Made by a program: the position numbers and the translations under genes. Positions 15,794 through 22,468 of a DNA stretch of 22,468 nt are shown here, piece after piece; the stretch's first letter is position 1; each line of letters begins with the position of its first letter. Origin of the DNA: a virus; the IMG/VR virus record IMGVR_UViG_3300042902_000010, positions 1 through 22,468 of that record; one strand, given 5' to 3'. The notes beneath the pieces are model-generated. The model worked only from the letters and a program-made list of their open reading frames with translations. It ran no database searches and had not been told where the DNA came from.

Positions 15794-17502
15794 TATATTT
15801 TAAAAAAATCCGATATATGAATTTCATAAGTTCAGGAAATTACTTTACTGAAATTCAATTAGACCGATCACAGAATGTGTTGGTCGTTGGTTCAAATGGT
15901 GCAGGTAAAAGTACCATGTTGGACGCATTGTGCTTTTCTCTTTTTGGTAAAGCATTCCGTAATATCAATAAACCAGCCCTGGTGAACAGTATCAATCAAA
16001 AAGATTGTGTTGTTGAAATTGAGTTTGATATTGGTAACAAATCATATAAGATTGTGCGTGGAATTAAACCAAACATTTTTGAGATTTATTTAAATGGTAA
16101 TTTATTAAATCAAAATGCGGCAATCAAAGATTATCAAGAACATCTTGAGAAGGTTATACTTAAACTAAATTATAAATCTTTCACACAGATTGTTATTTTA
16201 GGGTCAGCATCATTTGTTCCTTTCATGCAATTGTCCACATCAGATAGGCGCAATATCATTGAAGATTTATTGGATATTCAGATTTTCTCTTCAATGAATA
16301 ACATTCTTAAAGATAAAGTTTCACAAAACAAAGAGAGTTATCTCGATAATAAACATCAAATTGAATTTGCGACACAATCTTATGATATACAGAAAGGAAA
16401 TATTTTAAAATTAAAAGCAAACAATGAAGAAGAGGTTGTTAAGTTTCAAGACGAGATTGAACAGAATAATTTAAAAATAAAAGAATATCTTGAAGCCTCA
16501 GATAAAATTTCTGTACGCATCAATGAAATACAACAAGAAGTTTTGGACAAAGATGATGTTTCAGGAAAAATAAAAACTTTGAATCAGTTGGAAACACAGA
16601 TTGAGACCAACTTAAAGAAGTTGAATAAAGATATTAAATTTTTTGATGCGAGTGATGAATGTCCAACATGTAGACAGTCGATAGAGGAAGAATTTAAAAA
16701 AAATCAATTGATGTCATTGAATGCTAAGGCTAAAAAATGTGATCATGGTTTGACTGATCTGGAAACAAAACTTCAACATGAACACAAAAGATTAGAACAA
16801 ATTAATTCTAAGTTGGAAGATATACAAAAACTTCAAGTTAAGTTAGCAACCAACAATACTACTATTTCAGAAATGAATAGATATGTTTCAAGATTGAATG
16901 TTCAGATCGAAAATTTGAAAGGTGTTAAAAAAGATCTTGATAGTGAAACTGAAAAGTTAATCGATATCGAAAATAAATTGATCGAACTTAAAGATGAACA
17001 TAAGAAATTAATTGATGAGAAGACTTATTATGATGCGGCATCATTGTTATTGAAAGATACAGGAATCAAAACACGAATCGTTAAACAGTATTTGCCCATT
17101 ATTAATAAATTGGTAAACAAGTATCTTTCCTCTTTAGATTTTTTCGTCAATTTCAATTTAGATGAGTCGTTTAAAGAATCTATAAAATCTAGACACAGAG
17201 ATGAATTTACGTATGCATCTTTTTCCGAAGGTGAAAAACAAAGAATTGATATGTCTTTGATGTTGACTTGGAGAGCAGTTGCTAAGTTGAAGAATTCCAC
17301 GAATACAAATTTATTGGTTCTTGATGAAGTTTTCGATTCGAGTCTTGATGCGAATGGTACAGAATACTTGATGAATGTTTTACACATGTTGGAAGATGTG
17401 AATTTATTTGTGATCAGTCATAAGGGCGATATTTTACAAGATAAGTTTAGGTCTATAATTAAGTTTGAGAAACATAATAATTTTTCTAGGATAATGAAAT
17501 GA
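15790..17502 (+). CDS. 46: Recombination nuclease subunit gp46 (Rad50-type ATPase)
   Basis: gp46 is the SMC/Rad50-like ATPase partner of gp47. Walker A GSNGAGKST is at 34-42. Two coiled-coil arms follow (about 170-285 and 300-420) around a zinc hook CPTC at 291-294. The C-terminal half carries the ABC signature FSEGEKQRID at 478-487, Walker B LLVLDEVFD at 508-516 and the switch-like H544 in ISHKG. Length is 570 (T4: 560). Overlaps of four bases at both ends (with gp47 and with the deformylase gene) suggest a single translation-coupled transcript from the gp55 promoter. Confidence 0.97.
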   Translation: MIYFKKIRYMNFISSGNYFTEIQLDRSQNVLVVGSNGAGKSTMLDALCFSLFGKAFRNINKPALVNSINQKDCVVEIEFDIGNKSYKIVRGIKPNIFEIYLNGNLLNQNAAIKDYQEHLEKVILKLNYKSFTQIVILGSASFVPFMQLSTSDRRNIIEDLLDIQIFSSMNNILKDKVSQNKESYLDNKHQIEFATQSYDIQKGNILKLKANNEEEVVKFQDEIEQNNLKIKEYLEASDKISVRINEIQQEVLDKDDVSGKIKTLNQLETQIETNLKKLNKDIKFFDASDECPTCRQSIEEEFKKNQLMSLNAKAKKCDHGLTDLETKLQHEHKRLEQINSKLEDIQKLQVKLATNNTTISEMNRYVSRLNVQIENLKGVKKDLDSETEKLIDIENKLIELKDEHKKLIDEKTYYDAASLLLKDTGIKTRIVKQYLPIINKLVNKYLSSLDFFVNFNLDESFKESIKSRHRDEFTYASFSEGEKQRIDMSLMLTWRAVAKLKNSTNTNLLVLDEVFDSSLDANGTEYLMNVLHMLEDVNLFVISHKGDILQDKFRSIIKFEKHNNFSRIMK

Positions 17503-18068
17503 GTGAAATTTTTACAATAGATACAGAACAGAATATTACAAAGAAATTTGAAGTTCAACCATTACCCCTTTATGGTGAAGATTACTTCATGTTGAAAGAG
17601 ATTATGCCTGAATTTGATGTTAGTGTGTTACCAAGTGAAGTGACTTCAAAATTGATTGATCGACTGAAACTTACACTGAAATTATATTCTGGTGTAGGAC
17701 TTTCTGCAAATCAATGTGGAATCAAGATGCGAATTTTTGTTATGGGTTCACACGACTTTCAAATGACATGCATTAATCCAAAGATTACAAAAACTTATGG
17801 TGAATTGGTAAAAATGAATGAGGGTTGCTTGTCTTCTCCTGGATTGTATGTTAAGATAAAAAGGTATGAAACGATTGACGTTGAATATTATGATGGAATG
17901 GGTAAAAAAATTACGACAATGCTTGATGGTGTTACTGCTCAATGTTTCCAACATGAGTTAGATCACATGAATGGTGTACACTTCACAAAACTTGCTGGAG
18001 ACGTATCCTTGATTCTTGCCAGAAAAAGACAATCAAAATTGATAAAAAAGATGAAAAAAACTATGTAA
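17499..18068 (+). CDS. def: Peptide deformylase
   Basis: This enzyme removes the formyl group from the N-terminal methionine of new proteins. All three family motifs are present: GVGLSANQ at 65-72 (consensus GxGLAAxQ), EGCLS at 108-112 with metal ligand C110, and HELDH at 152-156 with the two metal-binding histidines and the catalytic glutamate. Length is 189, with an N-terminal extension of roughly 25-30 residues before the usual start of the domain and a short Lys/Arg-rich tail. Deformylases are known in cyanophages and other aquatic phages; T4 lacks one. The ATG overlaps the gp46 stop by four bases. It may speed maturation of phage proteins or favour particular host proteins. Confidence 0.95.
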   Translation: MSEIFTIDTEQNITKKFEVQPLPLYGEDYFMLKEIMPEFDVSVLPSEVTSKLIDRLKLTLKLYSGVGLSANQCGIKMRIFVMGSHDFQMTCINPKITKTYGELVKMNEGCLSSPGLYVKIKRYETIDVEYYDGMGKKITTMLDGVTAQCFQHELDHMNGVHFTKLAGDVSLILARKRQSKLIKKMKKTM

Positions 18069-18094
18069 ATGTTGTTTTTTTGCAACATAGTGAC

Positions 18095-18122
18095 TTGACA
18101 ATTGGTGTGGTTGTGTTATAAT
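18095..18122 (+). promoter_or_regulatory. Sigma-70 promoter for the CobT-like operon
   Basis: Perfect TTGACA (18095-18100), a 16-base spacer and perfect TATAAT (18117-18122), with extended -10 TG at 18114-18115. A leader of about 15 bases precedes the ATG at 18145. Confidence 0.92.
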
Positions 18123-18144
18123 CTTTATATCGATTGGGAGAACT

Positions 18145-18333
18145 ATGTTGCAAGATTATTCACACACATTGCAAGAACAAGAGGAAATGCATTTTTATTC
18201 ATGTATTTCCGATGTTACTGAATCTTTTCTCAACCATGGCGTAAAAAACATTTTATTTGAAATATCTAAAAATCCTGAATTTCGCAAACAAATTGCGGAA
18301 TATTTTCAAAATCTTGAAACGGAAATTAACTAA
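18145..18333 (+). CDS. Unknown 62-aa protein ahead of the CobT-like gene
   Basis: I do not recognise this small protein. It is helical and acidic-to-neutral, beginning MLQDYSHTLQEQEEMHFYS and ending EFRKQIAEYFQNLETEIN. There is no signal peptide or membrane segment. It is credible as a gene: it starts at a suitable distance after a consensus promoter, has TGGGAG at 18135-18140 as ribosome site, and its stop overlaps the start of the next gene by one base (TAATG). The tight coupling suggests that it works with, or sets the translation level of, the CobT-like protein. Confidence 0.75.
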   Translation: MLQDYSHTLQEQEEMHFYSCISDVTESFLNHGVKNILFEISKNPEFRKQIAEYFQNLETEIN

Positions 18334-20564
18334 TGTTTACTGTTGAATCTAAATCTCAGTTAGCAAAACTTCTTGCTTCAGAAAATCTGAATGTTGAACA
18401 CAAGAAAATTCAAACTGCATACTTCGATCTTAAGACAAGAACTTTGGCATGTCCTATTTGGAAAGATATGTCTGGTGAATTGTATGATCTTTTGATGGGT
18501 CATGAAGTTGGTCACGCTTTATATACTCCTGCTGAAGGTTGGCATGATGCTATTTGTGAAAATGGCAAAAATTTTAAAAGTTTTCTTAATGTCATTGAAG
18601 ATGCTCGGATCGAAAAGAAAATTAAACGTAAATATCCTGGCATCAAACGATCTTTTGTTGCCGCATATAAGGATCTAATTGATAAAGATTTTTTCGGCAT
18701 CAAAGACAAAGATATCCAATCATTGCCATTTATTGATAAAGTAAATTTAGAAACTAAAACCGAAAGTTCATTGAATATACAATTTGACGATGAACAACAA
18801 GTTCTTATGGACGAAGTTTTTGCTTGCGAAACTTGGGAAGAAGTTGTTACTGTATCACAAAAGATTTTTGATTATTCTAAAAATGAACAGAAATCTATGT
18901 TAGAAGATTTCTTTTCTGTACCAGAATATGAGTTGTCTGAATTTGATGATGGTTTGGATTATGAAGAAACTGATATCGAAAGTGATGATGAAGAATCTGA
19001 TATCGAAAGTGATGCTGAAGAATCTGAGTCTAAAGAATCTGATGGCGAAAGCGATTCTGAAGAGACTTCAGATAATCCAGATACTAATTTCGATAAAACT
19101 GAATCAGAAAATTTTGATCCAGTATGTAAAACTGATGAAATTTTTCGTAGAAGTGAAGTCAATTTACTAGATGAAAAAAGTAAAGAGTATGTGTACGCTG
19201 AAATTCCTAAGTTTGATCTTGACGATATTGTGACGCCTGTTGAAGTTGTTCATCATTATTTGTCGGATAAGTTTTCTCTGTACTACACTGAAGAACAACT
19301 GAATTCACAGTATAAAGAATTTCGTAAAAAGAATGACAAATATATTTCATTGTTGGTAAAAGAATTTGAGATGAAAAAATCTGCAAAAGCATATTTGAAA
19401 TCTAAAACTTCAGATACTGGCGATATTGATATTAATAAAATTTTTAAGTATCAAATTGACGATAACATCTTTAAAAAGATAACATCTCAACCAAAAGGCA
19501 AATCACACGGTCTTTTATTATTACTTGATCGTTCAGGTTCTATGTATGGTAATATGAAATCATCAATAGAACAAATTTTGATTTTGTCTTTATTTTGTAA
19601 AAAAGTCAATATTCCATTTATCGTTTATGGTTTCGGTGATTGTTCACTTTCTCGGCATGCAGATTTTCCAGGTCTAAATTATAAACCAACATTTCAGGAG
19701 AGTGAAAATTCTCTTGCACTTGGTGATGTGTATCTTCGTGAATATTTAAATTCGTCAATGAAGAAAAGTCAATTCAATGAATGTGTTCGCAATTTAGTTT
19801 TGTTATCCGAGTTATATGATATTGACTATGGCCGATATCGACTGCCTATCAATGAGTCTTTATCTTCGACACCTTTAATTGAGGCTATGGTTGTAATGAA
19901 ATCTATAGCAAAGAAATTTAAAAAAGATTACAATCTTGATATAATCAATACAGCTATCGTGCATGATGGTGATGCTGATAGTATTCGAAGTGTCAAAAAG
20001 TATGATAGTGAATATGAAAAATTTTATACACAAACTTTTGATATACAATCTAATAATGTGTTTATAGTTGATAAAAATGAAAATCAACAAATTAAAGTTG
20101 TTTCAGATACCACTATGGGAAACTATTATTATGATAATGGTTTGAAAAATTCTATATTCGAATTATATACGAAAGTTACTGGCAGTAAAATATTTGGTTT
20201 CTTTATAGTGGGAAAAGGAGTTACTGCTAAAAAGAATATTACATCAAAATATCGTAAACTAGGCAATCTTCCTATTATAACCACCACTAAAAGTTATGAT
20301 CTATTTCGTGATACTTATGAAAGTCCAGAGATGGATAAATTGATGGCTAAGTTTAAGGAAGATAAATTTTTACAATCTTTTAATTATGGTTATGAAAGTT
20401 TCTATTTGATTCCTGGCGGTAAAGATTTATCTGTTGGTGATGAGGAACTAGTTATTGATGGCAATATCACAAAAGGTAAACTTAAGACGGCATTTATGAA
20501 ATTAGGTAAGAAAAAACAGACTAATAGAGTCTTAGTATCTAAATTTATTTCTGGAATTGCTTAA
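18333..20564 (+). CDS. cobT: CobT-like protein: HExxH metallopeptidase-like N-terminus plus VWA domain
   Basis: The protein has 743 residues. The N-terminal part contains HEVGHALYTP (HExxH at 57-61), with a possible third metal ligand E89 in NVIEDARIE, which looks like a zinc-peptidase site. An acidic stretch at about 203-262 (Glu/Asp/Ser) is encoded partly by a DNA tandem repeat. A helical linker follows, then a VWA domain with the MIDAS motif DRSGS at 399-403, a probable T513 in SSTPL and D545 in VHDGD. A long acidic middle and C-terminal VWA is the layout of CobT, the partner of the AAA+ ATPase CobS in aerobic cobaltochelatase, and a CobS gene follows. No CobN subunit is seen, so cobalt insertion is not proven; a MoxR/VWA-type remodelling pair is the alternative. 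Confidence 0.8.
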   Translation: MFTVESKSQLAKLLASENLNVEHKKIQTAYFDLKTRTLACPIWKDMSGELYDLLMGHEVGHALYTPAEGWHDAICENGKNFKSFLNVIEDARIEKKIKRKYPGIKRSFVAAYKDLIDKDFFGIKDKDIQSLPFIDKVNLETKTESSLNIQFDDEQQVLMDEVFACETWEEVVTVSQKIFDYSKNEQKSMLEDFFSVPEYELSEFDDGLDYEETDIESDDEESDIESDAEESESKESDGESDSEETSDNPDTNFDKTESENFDPVCKTDEIFRRSEVNLLDEKSKEYVYAEIPKFDLDDIVTPVEVVHHYLSDKFSLYYTEEQLNSQYKEFRKKNDKYISLLVKEFEMKKSAKAYLKSKTSDTGDIDINKIFKYQIDDNIFKKITSQPKGKSHGLLLLLDRSGSMYGNMKSSIEQILILSLFCKKVNIPFIVYGFGDCSLSRHADFPGLNYKPTFQESENSLALGDVYLREYLNSSMKKSQFNECVRNLVLLSELYDIDYGRYRLPINESLSSTPLIEAMVVMKSIAKKFKKDYNLDIINTAIVHDGDADSIRSVKKYDSEYEKFYTQTFDIQSNNVFIVDKNENQQIKVVSDTTMGNYYYDNGLKNSIFELYTKVTGSKIFGFFIVGKGVTAKKNITSKYRKLGNLPIITTTKSYDLFRDTYESPEMDKLMAKFKEDKFLQSFNYGYESFYLIPGGKDLSVGDEELVIDGNITKGKLKTAFMKLGKKKQTNRVLVSKFISGIA
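18970..19023 (+). repeat. 27-bp tandem repeat (two copies) in the acidic linker
   Basis: Two copies, 18970-18996 and 18997-19023, differ at one base. They encode two nearly identical nine-residue units containing DIESD; a degenerate third copy seems to follow to about 19064. The repeat keeps the reading frame and could change the linker length by slippage. Confidence 0.85.
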
Positions 20565-20571
20565 AAAACGC

Positions 20572-20600
20572 TTGACAATTGCAAATTTTCATGTTATTAT
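20572..20600 (+). promoter_or_regulatory. Sigma-70 promoter for cobS
   Basis: Perfect TTGACA (20572-20577), a 17-base spacer and TATTAT (20595-20600), with extended -10 TG at 20592-20593. It lies in the 65-base gap after the CobT-like gene and gives cobS its own promoter. Confidence 0.88.
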
Positions 20601-20629
20601 TGTATTGTTACTTGATGAGGTATTAAATT

Positions 20630-21796
20630 ATGAGAAATAAAACTGTTGAAATTCGTGATAAGTTCTATAAATTGTTGTCAAATCTCAACCAAGAAGTTGT
20701 TGGATGGGACGAAATTAATGGTGTTTGTGAAAAAATTGGTGTGAAGTCTGCTAATTGGTTCACTGGCGATCCATCAAATAAAGTATCTCGTGGTCAGTAT
20801 CGTGTTCCAAATTTTAAAAATTCCTCAGTTCAGATGGTTGCACAAGTTATTCCTATGAAAAAAGTTGATGATGTGAAATCGAGCAATCGAATTACCAACA
20901 TAACTACAGAATTGGAAACAGAGAACCTTGTTCCCTCTGTATATGAAAACTACGTTCCTTTCGGACACTTCACTGATCTACTTGCTATTTTTGGATCAAA
21001 ACAGTTTTATCCAATTTTCATTACAGGTCATTCGGGTAATGGCAAAACAATGTCCGTAGAACAGGCGTGTGCTAAACTTGGTCGTAAATTTATCTGTGTA
21101 TCAATGACTCCAGAAACTGATGAGTCGGACTTACTTGGTAACTTTATTTTAATTAATGGAGAAATGCAATGGCGTGATGGTCCTGTGACTGTTGCCGCAA
21201 GACAAGGTGCTGTATTGTGTATAGATGAAATTGATTATGGTGCTCAAAATCTAGCATCTCTTCAACGAGTTCTTGAGGGCAAACCTTTTCTGTTAAAGAA
21301 AAAGAATGAGACAGTTGTTCCCGCTCAAGGATTCACTGTAGTTGCTACTGCTAATACAAAAGGCAAAGGATCAGATGATGGTCGTTATATGTTCACAAAT
21401 ATTTTGAATGAGGCTTTCTTAGAAAGATTCTTAAATACATATGAACAAGAATTTCCATCTACTGCTGTCGAGAAGAAAATTCTTAAAAAAGAATTGAAAT
21501 CTAATGGTCGTGAAGATGATGATTTTGCTAATAAACTCGTTGATTGGGCAGAAGTGATTCGCAAATCTTTTGTCGAAGATGCTGTTGACGAAGTGATTTC
21601 AACACGCCGTCTAGTTCATATTGCTAGAACTTATGGTGTATTTGGTGATCGCACCAAAGCCGTTCAATTATGTTTAAATCGTTTTGATGATGATACAAAA
21701 TTCTCATTTCTTGATTTGTATCGTAAGATTGATGGTGATGAACCTGTCGATGTGTCAGAGTCCACTGAAACTGTAGTTGAACACAATCCTTTCTAA
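20630..21796 (+). CDS. cobS: CobS-type AAA+ ATPase
   Basis: This is a MoxR-group AAA+ ATPase like the CobS subunit of aerobic cobaltochelatase, widely carried by T4-like cyanophages. An N-terminal helical unit (1-60) of unclear role comes first. The ATPase core has ENYVPFGHF at 106-113, Walker A GHSGNGKT at 133-140, Walker B VLCIDEID at 195-202, sensor 1 ATANT at 239-243, an arginine-finger candidate R266 in FLERF and sensor 2 around RR 326-327. Length is 388. GATGAGG at 20614-20620 is the ribosome site. In the bacterial chelatase CobS works with CobT, whose likely relative lies just upstream; the actual phage substrate is unknown. Confidence 0.9.
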   Translation: MRNKTVEIRDKFYKLLSNLNQEVVGWDEINGVCEKIGVKSANWFTGDPSNKVSRGQYRVPNFKNSSVQMVAQVIPMKKVDDVKSSNRITNITTELETENLVPSVYENYVPFGHFTDLLAIFGSKQFYPIFITGHSGNGKTMSVEQACAKLGRKFICVSMTPETDESDLLGNFILINGEMQWRDGPVTVAARQGAVLCIDEIDYGAQNLASLQRVLEGKPFLLKKKNETVVPAQGFTVVATANTKGKGSDDGRYMFTNILNEAFLERFLNTYEQEFPSTAVEKKILKKELKSNGREDDDFANKLVDWAEVIRKSFVEDAVDEVISTRRLVHIARTYGVFGDRTKAVQLCLNRFDDDTKFSFLDLYRKIDGDEPVDVSESTETVVEHNPF

Positions 21797-21826
21797 AATC
21801 AATAGTCATGTTTACCTGAAATATGG

Positions 21827-21855
21827 TTGACAATCGTGTAATAGTTTGTTATAAT
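21827..21855 (+). promoter_or_regulatory. Sigma-70 promoter for the small HTH gene
   Basis: Perfect TTGACA (21827-21832), a 17-base spacer and perfect TATAAT (21850-21855), with extended -10 TG at 21847-21848. The transcript should start near 21862, giving the longest leader in this group (about 68 bases). Confidence 0.94.
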
Positions 21856-21858
21856 GTT

Positions 21859-21904
21859 TATTAGAGATACAGGTCAACTCTAATATTTCTTAATGTCAAG
21901 ACCT
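21859..21904 (+). promoter_or_regulatory. Structured 5' leader, possible pseudoknot
   Basis: An 8-bp stem (21859-21866 with 21878-21885) encloses an 11-base loop that contains AGGTC (21871-21875). The complement GACCT follows at 21900-21904, so loop and downstream strand could pair as an H-type pseudoknot just before the ribosome site at 21916-21921. The transcription start may fall inside the first stem arm, which would weaken it. Confidence 0.4.
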
Positions 21905-21929
21905 AAAATTAAATTATGGAGTTTTTAAT

Positions 21930-22202
21930 ATGTCAGCAAAATCAAAAGTTCTCGCCTACTTATCAAAAGATGGTAAATACAACACATTAACATCAAACAA
22001 AATTCAAACTATGTTTGGCGTCAAGAATGTTTCGGCTACAATTAATGAATTGCGAAGTGAAGGTCATTCAATTTATTTGAATCAACGTAAAACTCGAAAT
22101 GGTGATAAAGTTTCATACTATCGATTAGGTTCTCCAACTAAACGTGTTGTCGCTGCTGGAATTATGGCACTACGTAAGCGCGGCGCATCAACTTCTGCTT
22201 AA
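21930..22202 (+). CDS. Small helix-turn-helix (winged-helix-like) protein
   Basis: This 90-residue protein is probably a DNA-binding protein, of a type common in aquatic phages. The segment KVLAYLSKDGKYNTLTSNKI, then FGVKNVSATINELRSEG, looks like two helices plus a recognition helix. The following IYLNQRKTRNGDKVSYYRLG is a beta-hairpin wing. The C-terminal tail is basic (KRVVAAGIMALRKRG). No target is known; a role as regulator or nucleoid-type protein is inference. TATGGAG at 21916-21921 is the ribosome site. The gene has a consensus promoter and its own terminator, so it is a single-gene unit and probably strongly expressed. All of its arginine codons are CGN, as in gp23. Confidence 0.82.
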   Translation: MSAKSKVLAYLSKDGKYNTLTSNKIQTMFGVKNVSATINELRSEGHSIYLNQRKTRNGDKVSYYRLGSPTKRVVAAGIMALRKRGASTSA

Positions 22203-22227
22203 TTTGAAAACATTTTAATCCCGAAAG

Positions 22228-22256
22228 AGAGATATATACTTTTATATCTCTTTTTT
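22228..22256 (+). terminator. Intrinsic terminator after the HTH gene
   Basis: A perfect 9-bp stem (22228-22236 with 22243-22251), a six-base loop and then a T-run to 22256. It closes the HTH transcript 26 bases after its stop codon. Confidence 0.85.
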
Positions 22257-22272
22257 ATTTAATGGAAATATT

Positions 22273-22468
22273 ATGGAAATCAAAGTTAAAGTTGAAGATT
22301 TAAAAAACTATAAAGTGTTTGTTGCAACACCAATGTATGGCGGCATGTCACATGGAATGTATGTGAAATCGTGTTTGGATTTGCAAGGACTACTTTCTCG
22401 ATATGGTGTGGAAGTGAAGTTTTCGTTTCTTTTTAACGAATCTCTCATTACTCGTGCCCGAAATTACC
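22273..22468 (+). CDS. N-terminus of a putative glycosyltransferase, partial
   Basis: The frame is open from ATG 22273 to the end of the window (65 residues). It begins MEIKVKVEDLKNYKVFVATP, followed by MYGGMSHG, and contains FLFNESLITRARNY at the end. A short Rossmann-like first strand with a Pro-Met-Tyr turn and a downstream ESLITRARN is a pattern seen in phage proteins annotated as GT-A-like glycosyltransferases. The catalytic DxD motif, if present, lies beyond the window, so the function is tentative. The Shine-Dalgarno is weak (GGAAA at 22264-22268), and no promoter box is visible between the terminator and this start. Confidence 0.6.
   Translation, partial: MEIKVKVEDLKNYKVFVATPMYGGMSHGMYVKSCLDLQGLLSRYGVEVKFSFLFNESLITRARNY

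Noticed and set aside
18069-18088. Hairpin ATGTTG/CAACAT after the deformylase gene as a terminator
   Set aside because: The run of T residues is in the loop and no T-run follows the stem, so it does not fit an intrinsic terminator on the + strand. It may still be a weak structural element.

Overview
The window is a stretch of a T4-like myovirus genome (class Caudoviricetes). All recognised genes lie on the + strand, are tightly packed and often overlap by 1, 4, 8 or 23 bases, and the DNA is AT-rich. The gene set (terminase, contractile-tail sheath and tube, portal, head-core proteins, prohead protease, scaffold, capsid, UvsY/UvsW, sigma factor gp55, gp46/gp47) follows T4 order. The extra genes (peptide deformylase, CobS-type ATPase, CobT-like VWA protein) are of the kind known from marine and freshwater T4-like phages. 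The host is probably a low-GC aquatic bacterium using ordinary sigma-70 promoters and Shine-Dalgarno sites; it cannot be named from this sequence.

Region 1 (1-11,150) is the virion block: a gene ending in a Dps-like sequence (partial), gp17 terminase, gp18 sheath, gp19 tube, a hairpin terminator, gp20 portal, a His-rich gp67-like core protein, an unknown 280-aa protein, basic gp68-like core protein, an unknown 119-aa protein, gp21 protease, gp22 scaffold, gp23 major capsid and a strong UUCG-loop terminator. T4-style late promoter boxes (TATAAATA or one-base variants) precede gp18, gp19, the gp67-like gene, gp22 and the gene after gp23.

Region 2 (11,150-14,035) holds a gp19-like structural protein whose late promoter lies almost on its start codon, then the recombination pair UvsY and UvsW and a small Sm-like protein with an acidic tail.

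Region 3 (14,035-18,070) begins with a consensus sigma-70 promoter and encodes gp55 (the late sigma factor that should read the TATAAATA boxes of region 1), the gp47/gp46 nuclease (Mre11/Rad50-type) and a peptide deformylase, all with overlapping ends.

Region 4 (18,070-22,468) has three more near-perfect sigma-70 promoters with extended -10 elements. They drive a 62-aa unknown protein plus a 743-aa protein with both an HExxH metallopeptidase-like motif and a VWA/MIDAS domain (CobT-like), a CobS-type AAA+ ATPase, and a small winged-helix-like protein. A terminator and the start of a putative glycosyltransferase, cut by the window end, follow.

The logic is a temporal switch: host-polymerase promoters make gp55, recombination/repair enzymes and the CobT/CobS-like module; gp55 then turns on the TATAAATA-driven virion genes. 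No tRNA, CRISPR array, insertion sequence or integrase was seen. The least explained parts are the CobT-like/CobS pair, the Dps-like end next to the terminase, the leaderless-looking gene after gp23, and several unknown head-cluster proteins.
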